Assembly (NCBI GenBank): GCA_001179505.1
Contig: CDMY01000330.1
Coordinates: forward strand, 54,125 to 118,124
DNA from: Vitrella brassicaformis
Lineage: Eukaryota > Sar > Vitrellaceae
Reading direction: 5' to 3'
Length of the DNA: 64,000 bases
The notes under the pieces are model-generated. The model had not been told where the DNA came from and did not search any database. It saw only the letters and a list, made by a program, of their open reading frames with translations. This document shows positions 44,667 through 54,287 of this stretch, one piece after another; the first letter of the stretch is position 1; every line of letters starts with the position of its first letter. Position numbers and translations under genes: made by a program.

Positions 44667-44839
44667 TTGTCACATTCCATCCAATATAAAATGTAGACAG
44701 CGTGTGTGTCAAGAAACACCTATGGTAGTGGACTTTGTGTGGACGCCCTGCCGCCAAGTAAAACGACCCTTCCCTGGCTGCTTGTGCAGATGCAGGGCTC
44801 GTGTGGCGTCGATGAGCTTGACACCATGTTGCTCGGCTT

Positions 44840-45400
44840 CAGGTCAGTGTAGGCTATCCTGCATCCTCGACCTGCATGCATGGGTGCAAAGACACGTACG
44901 TATATATCCCTTTCCGTGCACGGATGCGTACCATATGATCGCCCTCATCAGTGTCCAGCAGGGCGGCAGACTGAGATCACCCACTCCCCACCCTATGTGC
45001 AGCGCCTCGGCACTGATCATTTCGATCAGCTTCTGCCCCACCTTCTCGATTGCCTTCTTCAGACGACGGTCATTTGCTGACAGAAAAATAGATTTGCCGT
45101 CTTTGGCGAGGTTGCCGTCCTTTGTCAGCCGATAGAAGGTCCAAGTATACCCGTTCGTCAGGAGGCCCCGAGATACGCCGGTCATTTTCATAGTCCAGCA
45201 GCTGCACCTCCTCAGCCTCACCGAAGCAGCCGACCCTCTTCTTCTCTATGATAAATCGAATGACTCCATCCGCCAACAGGACGGCGTCCATGCGTCCAAA
45301 CAGCGACCGCTCGCTCTCGATGCCGTTTACGTCCTCTTCCCAGGCAGCACTCAAACGCGTTGAAGAATGGTACATGGCGTACAGAGGCCGACTTCCTCAA
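44840..45400 (-). pseudogene. PD-(D/E)XK-like unit 4, frameshifted
   Basis: Most distant copy of the nuclease-like module at 46346. It reads RMDAVLLADGVIRFIIEKKR (about 45290-45235), aligned with the DYVLLVD...IIEAK core of unit 1, then EAEEVQLLDY. There the frame breaks and resumes one frame over as TGVSRGLLTNGYTWTFYRLT and KAIEKVGQKLIEMI. Shared blocks with unit 3 are almost identical at DNA level (45138-45195 versus 45509-45562). Confidence 0.6.
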
Positions 45401-45760
45401 TGGCTTCCTTCAGGCTGGGGTCGTTCGCTGAAAAAAAAGAAAAAAAGATTCGACGTCTCTGACCAGGTCGCCGGTCCGACCGTGGCCGCGTTGTGTCAGC
45501 TGATAAGAAGTCCAAGTATACCCGTTCATCAGCACGCCTCGAGATACGCCGGTCATTTTCATACACTCCAATAGCTGCGCCTCTTGCTTGTCTCCAAAGC
45601 GGCTAATACCTGGGTAGGTGACAGCACCGCACGCAGCTCCTGTAGCAACGAACAGAGCCGAGACACGAAAATGCAAACAGATTTGCATCAGCTCGCCCAC
45701 CTTGTCGACAGATTTTGATCTCGACCAACCCACATCAGCCGGGCGAAGCCGCAGTATCGC
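45401..45760 (-). pseudogene. PD-(D/E)XK-like unit 3, truncated
   Basis: Keeps only the C-terminal half of the module: RFGDKQEAQLLECMKMTGVS and NGYTWTSYQLT, followed by a Phe-rich tail and a frame break. The segment carrying the catalytic Asp and Glu-x-Lys is missing or replaced. An unrelated stretch (about 45760-45900) separates it from unit 2. Confidence 0.55.
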
Positions 45761-46352
45761 CGGGCTATCGCAGGGGCTATGCCGCAGTGCCGGGCAGCCT
45801 CAAGATTGAGATGCTCGTTGACCCCGATATACAGCTGCAGCACGCGGTCGTAGCGCCGACGCCAGCCAAGCTGCTTCGCCCAGCCAAGCGACTGCATAGA
45901 CATTTATCAGCTCTGCCCACTTTCGCAATGTCCTCCGCCAGATTTGGGTCGTCCGATGAGAGGACGGTGGGCCATCTTTGGCTTCCGCCAGACCTGGGTC
46001 GTTTGGCATGACCAGGCGATAAAACGTCCAAGTATAGCCATTCGTCAGCACTCCTCGAGAGCGCCCCCCTGACACCCCCGCCTCTTCCTATCTTGAAAGC
46101 GGCCGTCAGCCTTCGCCTCGATGATGAGGTGAATCATTACGTAATCATTTCGTCGACCAAGAATGCGTGGTCTATCTCCCCGAGCTGCTTCCGGTCTTGC
46201 ACGTGGTTCACATTTCTCGTTAAGGCACCGTCAAGTCGTGCAGAAGACTCACAGGAGCACGACAGAGGCAGCGCGACAGAGGCAGCACGACAAAGGCAGC
46301 CCGAGAACGGCAGCGCACTGGCAGCGCGACAGAGGCAGGTTCGCATCAACAG
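45761..46352 (-). pseudogene. PD-(D/E)XK-like unit 2, frameshifted
   Basis: It reads NVNHVQDRKQLGEIDHAFLVDEMI (46230-46137), then shifts frame to IHLIIEAKADGRF (about 46130-46096), then breaks again before NGYTWTFYRL (about 46045). So the Asp and Glu-Ala-Lys residues are recognisable but not in one frame. A degenerate GACAGAGGCAGC minisatellite (46255-46340) lies at its 5' end. Confidence 0.6.
46255..46340. repeat. GACAGAGGCAGCGC minisatellite
   Basis: About six imperfect tandem units of 11-15 bases between nuclease-like units 1 and 2. Confidence 0.7.
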
Positions 46353-47165
46353 CCCATCTCAGACTGCTCCATGATCATCTTCATCAGCTGTCTCCCCACT
46401 CGAGTTATGTTCTCTTCCAGATTCGGATCGTAGGGGTAGAGCACAATAGATGGGCCATCTTCTTCCAGATCTCCGTTCGTCAATCGATAGAATGTCCAAA
46501 CATATCCCTTGGTCAGGACTCCTCTAGACACCCCAGCCGTCATCAGATATTCTAGCAGCTGTACCTCCTCCTTGTCCCCAAAGCGGCCGCTCGCCTTGGC
46601 CTCGATAATCACGTGAATCACCTTGTCGACCAGCAGAACGTAGTCCATCTGTCCGAGCTGCGTCCGGTTCTGCATATTGCTCACGTTTCTCTGAAAGGCA
46701 TCTTCAAGTCGTGAAGAAGACCTATAGATACTCCGCAAGCATGCCTTCTGCAGCGGTCTAGTGAAGTGTGTGACCAGTGTGCGATAGGTCTGCCGCATCC
46801 ACTTGGCGATGTGATTGGATGGCTGCAAAGTCCCGTTCTTGAACGCCGTGTGTAGCTTAATCTTCTTATCCCACGTCAGAAGAAGCTCGTCATGACGCCA
46901 CACCAGGTTCTCGAGGGGGATGGCCGACAGGTATAGCAGAGGAAGCAAAAAGAGATGCTCTTTCGGTGGACGCCTACTTTCAAGCCACGGCATCTCCCTC
47001 CAGTATGAATGCAGCCGGGTTGTCGATGTCTGTTGCCGCATAAACCTCTCCCTCGAGCCCGGCGGCCATGAACATCGGCCCTCTCTCATCGACCAAGACC
47101 ACCTTAAACGCCCTCGACCTTGAGAGCCGCTCTCCTTCAAGTTGGCCCGGCGGTTCGTCTGACAT
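46346..47165 (-). CDS. PD-(D/E)XK nuclease-like protein, unit 1
   Basis: Most intact member of the array. The ATG at 47165 starts a good frame (FKVVLVDERGPMFMAAG and EVYAATDIDNPAAFILEGDA) that hits a stop at about 46982. The downstream frame, offset by one, continues PWLESRRPPKEHLFLLPLLY to the stop at 46346. Either an unrecognised small intron or a frameshift lies near 46985. The C-terminal domain reads QMDYVLLVDKVIHVIIEAKA (about 46655-46595), which fits the Asp...Glu-x-Lys core of PD-(D/E)XK nucleases. Then follows QLLEYLMTAGVSRGVLTKGY and VWTFYRL, the pattern seen after the catalytic Lys in type I restriction HsdR N-domains. Function is inferred from motif only; it could be an inactive or repurposed fold. 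Confidence 0.5.
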
Positions 47166-47810
47166 ACTCGCGTCTCATCTCCAGGGCGATGACAATCGAT
47201 GACAATGGATGCTGGTGTAGTCAGCGCCGCAAATGATTGCTGCGCTGCCCCTCGTCGTCTTTGCTCTTTTTTCCGCAACCCCCGTCTCAGAAATTCAGAA
47301 TTCTCGACACGCTCACACCGACACGCTCACACCGAGTTGGTTGATATATTTGCGTGACTTTTCAAAACCACCAGGAAACGGCCAGCGAATGTGTACATAT
47401 GGATCCAAATATGTCAGTCACGGCAGTGACAATGGAGAGATGAAACGTGTGAACATTCGCTCTTTGTACCTCCCTCCGCCCTGATGCTCCCTCTTGTCGA
47501 CGACGCCCTCACGTGCACTGAAACGCTGACTGAAGAGCATCTCAGTGACCGTCAAAGCACCGTCTACGAGGAAGGATCAGACGTAGAGGATCAACGATCA
47601 CGGGATCAACGTCAACGCACACATCATCAACACAACGACCACACGGAAAAAGTTCACTCTCATATTAGCCAGCCACTGCCAACAGACACGACAAGGTGGA
47701 CATGCCGGCAGACGAGTCGACTGAAGGCCCTCCCGTACTGTACAAAACCTCCCGCCTCCCATGTGCACTATCAAAACTCAGTCATGCAGTCCCCCGTTGC
47801 CCATGGAGCG
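47166..47810. other. intergenic
   Basis: Between the nuclease-like array and the glycine-zipper gene. Direct repeats of CGACACGCTCACACC at about 47305-47333. No gene is supported. Confidence 0.45.
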
Positions 47811-48237
47811 TCACTTGCTCCTGACGGTGCAGCGACCGGCAAGCACCGACCCAACCATGCCTCCTGCAGCCAATGCGCCACCTGCCTCAGCGCCAAGCAC
47901 AACCGAACCTGCGCAAAAGGCCACACAGACACACATTCACTCAGACAAACACACTCGCCACAATGCAGAGGCCCCTTCTCCCTTGCTCCTCACCTCCAGC
48001 AGAGAACGGCGCCATGGCGATTCCCAGCCCAACAGCCGTGATGCCCAGGAAGCCGACCATTGCTGCTTGCAGCCTTTCCACAGTGGTGCACTGGCGGAAA
48101 CTGTGCGGGCAGGACGGGTCGTCTGCTCTGCATTCGTCGTGCATGTCGCGCTTCAGCACCAGCTCACTGCACCAAGAGGGAAGGGGGCCAAACAGGAGAG
48201 GAAGCAGGCCGAGCGCCACGAGAACGGAAACCCGCAT
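47811..48237 (-). CDS. small secreted or membrane glycine-zipper protein
   Basis: Exon 1 is 48237-47994 and exon 2 is 47908-47811, phase 1, giving 113 residues. It has a signal peptide (VLVALGLLPLLFGPLPSWCS) and a short Cys-containing region (CRADDPSCPHSFRQC). A hydrophobic segment (MVGFLGITAVGLGIAMAPF) follows, and then a Gly/Ala run (GAEAGGALAAGGMVGSVLAG) with repeated GxxxG-like spacing before a basic end. Glycine zippers drive helix packing in membranes. Without the splice the frame would instead end RRGLCIVASVFV, so the exon 2 reading, which preserves the small-residue pattern, is preferred. No family assigned. Confidence 0.6.
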
Positions 48238-48463
48238 GCTCGCCCGCGGAAACTGCTGCGTCGGCCGGCGTTCTCCTTGGCGTCCTCCTCACGGCGTCGA
48301 GCTACCTTGACGGCGAGCGGGCTTCACGTTCACCTCAGCTGGCAGCGACTTGGAGGAGAGCCGCCGAGAGGTTTCAATGCGCCTCGAGGGGATAGAAATG
48401 CGCTCGGTTCAGCTCCTTCGCACGCCCTTTCCTCCCTTCTCGCTCTCCGATCCGCCGCATCTT

Positions 48464-48470
48464 GCGAGCT
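48464..48470 (+). promoter_or_regulatory. GCGAGCT motif, 48237/48734 gap
   Basis: CTTGCGAGCTTG near the middle of the 496-base divergent gap. Promoter role inferred from recurrence. Confidence 0.55.
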
Positions 48471-48733
48471 TGAAAAGGACCTGGCGGTTGGCGCGCGGAA
48501 AGGGGAAGGAGGCACGCGAGGAGGAAAGAAGTCGACGGACGAACAGGAACACTCTCCCCGAAGATCTTCGCCTCCTCGCTGCTAGGTCTTCCTACTGCTC
48601 TGCGACATCTCCTACTGCTGTTGTCGCCGGTCCGTCAAGAGCGCAGAAGTGTCTTGGTGACGTGTAAGTCAGCTCAATCAGCGTACCGACCCGCACATCT
48701 GTTCGTGGGCGGAGGAGAGGTCTCTGTGGTGTC

Positions 48734-50520
48734 ATGCCGCCCAGCGACTGTGCGGTTGTGCCGAAGGAGGCCTTCAACAAGTGCAATGCCCTCATCACCG
48801 AGTGAGCCACACACGCACCGCAAACTGACACGACGAGAGAGGCGTCAAAACGCTCGGCGTGTTCTACTGTGTTAACAATACAGGGCGATGCAGTGTTCGG
48901 GTAAGCTGCTGGACGTGATAGGCCAAGTGAGCCGTGAGTTCACCCCGCTGCTGGGCCACTTCACCGACATAACCAACGAGTATGCGGCGCAGCAAGCCAA
49001 GCTGCGGCAGATACAGGGGGTCTTCATGGACGACTGCCGCTCACCGAGGGTGGGCGACAAACGGCGGCGTGTGACGGGGCCGGACAGGGACGACCACACA
49101 TCTCGTGACGGCGCCGACAAGACTCAGGTGAGAGGAAGAGCTTAAGGCCTGAGCACCAGTGCCTTCCTTGCCTTGCATCTCGTGGCATTCGCTTCTGTCC
49201 TCTGTGTTAGGGCACTGGTCACTCGTCGGTGTTCGGACCGTCGGTGGCCACCGCGCCATCCGTGACGGCACCCGCCATCCACCCCGCCCCCATGGCCATG
49301 GACACCCAGCCCGGTGGACCCACACCGGCTACCACAAGCACCAGCAGCAGCACGAGCAGCGCCCCGCCCAGGTCGGCTGGCAAGGTCAAAAGCGAGGACA
49401 AGTCGCCCCAGAGTGCGTCGAGCGGCCAGCCCATCAAGCAGGACGACCCCCAGCCCCCCTCATCGCCCCACGCGCCGCGACAGGCCAAGGCCAAGGCCGA
49501 CCACACAGCTGGCGTCAAGAAAGAGGACGCCAAGAAGAAAAAGAAGCGCGTCAAAGGCGACAAGGACAAGGACAGAGCGGCCGCTGGTGGGACACGCACC
49601 AGCAGCGGCAATGGCAATGGTGGGACAGCCAAGCCTGGGACGCAACAGCAGCAGGACAGTGACGATGATGTCCTCCCGCGGTCGACCAAGAGGGGTGGCT
49701 CAGGAAGGCGGGGAGCGCGGGCTGCCAGCAAGAGGGACAAGGACGTGACAGACGAGGAGGGAGAGGGCGACGACACATGCGTCAAGGGCGAGAATGGCGC
49801 CGACGCATCATGTGTCAAGAGGGACAAGGCGGAGGGTGGTGAGGCGCCTGCCGTCAAGGAGGAGCCCACAGCGGCAGACATCGGCAACGAGGGCAAGGGC
49901 AGCCCATCTGTGGCCGTGACGGTGACACCTCCCCCCGCCCCATGGAGCGAGGCAGCCGTCTTGGAGCAGATGGGCACATACAGGGAGCGACTCACCCAAC
50001 TGCATGGCGCTGAGGTAGGGACCTACACCAGCCATACACACGAACACACACATCCATCCATACGCTCGCCGTTGTTTGTCAGTCGTACAACGAGTGTCTG
50101 TCGGTGTTGGGCGAGGTGGAATCTCTGTGTGGCCGCACCGACACGAACCTGCTCATCAGTCCCCTGCAGACGTCCAACCTGGGACCCACGCTCGGCAAAC
50201 ACCTCAAGAAATCGCCAAACCCACAGGTGCGTACGCATGGCAACAGGACATTCTCGCGCCCGCAGCCATATGTCGTGTGATGCCGTGGTCTGTCTGTCTG
50301 TCAGGTTGCGAGTCGTGCAGCGTCGATCGTCAAGGCCCTGAAGGAGCGCATCACAGCTATCCAGACCATCCAGACGGCACCGGCACCCCCCGCGCCATCT
50401 AAGCCGCCGCCCACCCCGTCGACGCCGGCCATGTCGACCCCGTCCACACACGCATTCACACCCTCCCCGCCCTACCCACTGCCCCCACCCACACCCATGC
50501 AGACACGCGGCAATGCATGA
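48734..50520 (+). CDS. nuclear protein with TFIIS N-domain-like segment
   Basis: Five exons. The N-terminal helical region (residues 1-75, SGKLLDVIGQVSREFTPLL and YAAQQAKLRQIQGVF) resembles a coiled-coil interaction module. A Lys/Ser/Asp-rich disordered middle (49250-49900) carries several basic patches (KKKKKRVK, KRGGSGRRGAR) that would serve as nuclear localisation signals, plus repeated VKEE/VKGE/VKRD motifs that look like sumoylation consensus sites. The C-terminal part reads YNECLSVLGEVESLC and TSNLGPTLGKHLKKSPNPQ, then ASRAASIVKALKERI. This helical pattern matches the TFIIS N-terminal (LW/TND) fold used by elongation factors. A Pro-rich tail ends at 50520. A role in transcription elongation is inferred; no zinc ribbon is present. 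Confidence 0.6.
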
Positions 50521-52737
50521 CATGACATGACATGAATGATCCATCCATTGATGAGTGACACTAACCAAGACAGATATGTATGTACACATACACACACGGA
50601 TGGATGCATGGGTGGGTTTTTCTTTGGTGATGGCTGGCATGGCATGTGTATGGGGGTGCGGTGCAGTGCATCTGTGGTGCGTGTGTGTGATGTGTCTAGC
50701 AGGGAGGGAACGGCCACCAGTTCTGTACCTTCTCTCTGTCTGTGTGTCTTGTTTGTTTGTTTGTTTCTTTGTTTGATGGGGTTGATTTCGGTTTTTTACG
50801 CCCGTGCTGCTGTGTCGTGGATGGTGGATGGATGGATGGCCTGATTGACAGGACAAAGAGGGAAAGGGCCGACTGCTTGGCTTCCATGCGTGAGAGGGGC
50901 GACCCGATCCGACATGCACGGCCACCCCATTTTTGCCCCTCCCTCGCCCTTCTTTTCCTTCGTCCCTTCCCCTGTGTGCGTGTGTGTTGCGTTGCATTTG
51001 AATGCCACTTGGTGTTCGCTTGCGTGCGCGGCGGCACGCACTCGCCGATACACCGACTTACTCAATGGCTCCCTCCCTCCCTCCCTTTATCAGTGGCAAA
51101 GCTGCTGGGGGCTGACATGACACCGTATGTATGTATATACACAACACAGACACACACATACATTACATGCAAGCCACACGTACAGACATACGGAAACGAT
51201 ACTTACACACACATGCCATGCAATGCATACCATGCAAAGCCCCCGGATCGAGCCATATGAGTCGGTCTCTCTGTCTGTCTGTCTGTCTGTTGCATGGATG
51301 CATCGTGGGCACAGCTAGTGGTTTTTGCATTCATGGATGGATGGATGGATGCCCCTTTCTCTCCTCGTGTCGGCAGTGCGTGTGGAGCAGTGAGGCTTTC
51401 TTGACTCGTTGGGTGCGTACGACAGCAGCGGTCATCTCAACACGTGGCCGCTGCTTGCGTGCGCGGCAAAGGAGGCAAGAGTCTGTCACTGGCCACTGGT
51501 TTGCCTGGCCACGTGTGTTTGTGGCTGTTTGTGTTTTGATGCTGTGAAATCCTTTTCCCGGAATTGTTGTGTATCGATCGCACGCAGCCCAGGCCAAACA
51601 GGGGCAAACAGTTTTCCTTCTAGCGCGCCTATCATTGTGTATAATCTTGCTTTCTCTGGCCACATGGCCGCCGCACACCATCACACACACGTCCATCCCC
51701 ACATGGTCTTTGTTGATCGAGCCAATCTATGTGTGTGTGTGTGTGTGTGGATGCCTCTTGCTTGCTGCTGCTGCTGCTGCTGCCATGCGTGTACTGTACA
51801 GGTGGGCAGAGAAAGGAAGAAGGACGGGCACACAGACAGACAGACACTACGAGAGAGGCGTACGGTAGGTGCTGCTTCGACTCCTCAGGCACCCACATGT
51901 GTGCAAGAGGGAGAAGTCTTGCGGACACACACACATGACGTGGCGGCCTTTTCTGCCCGGCTCCTGTACAGTCAGCGGCCTTCATGGGCGACACAGCATG
52001 ACTGACTGACTGACTGACAGACAGACAGGTGCCATACCATCACAGACACACACACTCACACACACACACACGCGCGACAGACAGAAGGCCAGCCATATAC
52101 ATGAGGGCCACAGACAGAATTAGTCGGCCCACTTGATTCACTGACTGACTCTCTCTCTCTCTCTCTGTGGACGGGTGCATGTCGACGGCAAGTGTCGATT
52201 TTGGCCTGCTCGTTTGTGCCTGCCTGCCTGCCTGTGTCTGTGTGCCTTCCTTGGTCCCTCCCCCTCCCCTCCCCTCCCCCTGTTTCTCGCTCTTGAGGAG
52301 TGGGTGCGTGGCTGCACCCTGTCACCATCGACCGACTGTGTGGATAAAGGGCTGGTTTGGTGAAGCGGGAGGCGTGCGAGCGCCTGTCTGTCTGGCTGTC
52401 TGTCTGTCGATACCATGCCCTGGCTCCTGCACGTAATCCTCTGAGTGTGTGTGTGTGTGTGTGTGAGCCTGCCTGCCTGCCTGCCTGGTCGTGAGTGGGC
52501 GAATGAGTCAGTGAATTCGGTGTGTGCGCCTGCGTCCGTATGTGTGTATGTATGTGCCGCACTTGAAGGATAGCTACTAGCAGCTGCCTCCTCTCCTTCT
52601 TTCTGCACACGAACCGGTCGGGCCACACAGAGAAGGCCGCCATGCCATGCCATGCACACGTACGACATACGGACATACAGACAGACAAGAGATGAGCGTT
52701 TTATTCGTGGGAGGAGCGAGATGCGGGGGTGGTTCCG

Positions 52738-52834
52738 CCGTCTGGTGAGTGTGCTCACGCGGGCTCAGGGCTTTGCTGCTACGCCCCTGTATGCAGCAAA
52801 GCACTGAGAAAGCGCCAGTACACTCACCAGACGG
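52738..52834. repeat. 97-base long hairpin (inverted repeat)
   Basis: Arms of about 42 bases are separated by a loop of about 13 bases. The outer 15 bases (CCGTCTGGTGAGTGT / ACACTCACCAGACGG) and the inner 10 (GCTTTGCTGC / GCAGCAAAGC) pair perfectly, with about seven mismatches between. It could be a miRNA-like precursor, a small inverted-repeat element or a recombination hairpin. The type is undecided. Confidence 0.85.
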
Positions 52835-54232
52835 CGAGGACACAAGCGCCTTCAATCACTGGAGGCATTGCGGCGGCTAAAGAGTACAGCGAGTGGGTTA
52901 CATTTTTTGACGTACGTCACCAGCGTGACCGTGATTTGCCACACACACACACACGACTGGCCCAACACTGACTGACATGGCCACCAATCCGCCCTCCTGT
53001 TGCCTACACCTCTCTCTCTCTCTCTCTCTCTGCCTCTCGGCAATGGCTGCCGTCATTTTTACTCCTCTCTCTCTCCCTGGCTCCTCTCCACACACAGGTG
53101 TATGTATGCGTGTGTGTGGCTGTCTGTCTGTCTGTCTGTGTATGTGTCTGTAAGTATTAATGCAATGCATGTCTATCTAAGCCAACTCACTCCATCTATA
53201 ATTCTCTGACTGACTGAGGCATTATTGCATTTTTGGGGTGATCGATCTTTCTAGTTGTGTGTATGCATGTACATGTCTGTCATGATGGCTGCCTGTCTCT
53301 CTGGCCATCCGCCATCCTTTGTGCCTGCCTGACTGTATGTGTGTGTGTGTACGTGTGTGTGTATACTCTCATACCTTGTATATACTAGTTCAGTCATGTT
53401 TGCTGCAGACAGACAGAGAGGGGGGAAGGGAGGGAGGGAGGGAGGGAAGGAGGGTCTGTCTGCATGCCTACATCCCAAACATGTGAGTGGCTTTCTGCAA
53501 GCAGCCTGTCACTCACTCACTCATGTGCCCACTTCACACACGACGGTCGGGCGACCGACCCACTGACCCCTAGATGACAGTGCATATATGGCCGGCCTTT
53601 TACGTCCGTATTGACTGACTGACTGACGGATTGATCGATCGCACGGGAGCGATGCACGATAGACAGACGGTCTGTACGCCATTTATTGGAGAGAGATGCA
53701 TATATGCATGACACACACCTGCATTTGTCCATGCATTCCGAAAGCAACGACAGGGTGGTGGGTTTGTTGACGCGGCGGATGCGTCCGTCCGTCCGTCCGT
53801 CCAAGCAATGACATTCATTCATTCATTACTCATGCCGCTCGCTCGTGCCTTTAGCTATCGCTGGTTTTTTGTACCGCAATGCATTAATGCCATTCCATGA
53901 CTCCTATCTCGGCGGCCAGATCGACTGGCCGCTCGTGGGTGTGCCCACGAGTCGATCAGTCAGAGACCTGCAATGCCATGCATGAGTGTGTGTATCTACC
54001 GATGCGGCCACGACTGGATATTATCCGTGTGCTGTGCATGTGTTATCTCATGTGACGTGCAATGCAATCGTGTGTGTTTTATCAGTGATGGATGGATGGA
54101 TGGATCTGGGTGAGTGGACATCCGCCATACACCAGCTGACCACTGTCTGTCTAAGGCTTTGCCGGACCGACCTGTCAGAGGCACAGTGCCAACAGAGCTG
54201 CGGAGCCGCGCCCCCACAACACCCCCATACTG

Positions 54233-54239
54233 AGCTCGC
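54233..54239 (-). promoter_or_regulatory. GCGAGCT motif (reverse) before K+ channel
   Basis: AGCTCGC lies 49 bases upstream of the ATG at 54288. This is a single-direction promoter, unlike the other sites. Confidence 0.4.
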
Positions 54240-54287
54240 GTCACTGTGTTCCCCTCCCCCTCCCTGTGTGTGTTCTCCCCCGCCACC

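Larger units (their letters stand above)
50521..54287. other. 3.8-kb gene desert
   Basis: No convincing coding frame on either strand; long open frames translate to repetitive Cys/Val/Thr/His strings. It contains many TG, TCTG, GATG, GGGA and TGCC microsatellites and a striking hairpin at 52738-52834. It may include a long 3' UTR of the upstream gene or a noncoding RNA. Confidence 0.55.

Noticed and set aside
44840-47165. Bacterial contamination or a true type I restriction system
   Set aside because: No HsdM or HsdS partner is present, base composition matches the surroundings, and the flanking genes are intron-rich eukaryotic genes on the same contig.
47166-47278. N-terminal part of the 310-residue frame over the nuclease-like gene
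   Set aside because: The upstream codons in that frame are Arg/Ser/Trp-rich, and the ATG at 47165 in the neighbouring frame gives a better protein sequence.
50023-50997. 324-residue minus-strand open frame
   Set aside because: Overlaps the end of the TFIIS-like gene in antisense and otherwise translates microsatellites (Thr/His and Cys/Val strings).
51409-52688. Several open frames of 190-210 residues in the gene desert
   Set aside because: Repetitive Cys, His, Thr and Gln strings derived from TG, CTG and CA tracts; no splice-compatible neighbours and no domain.
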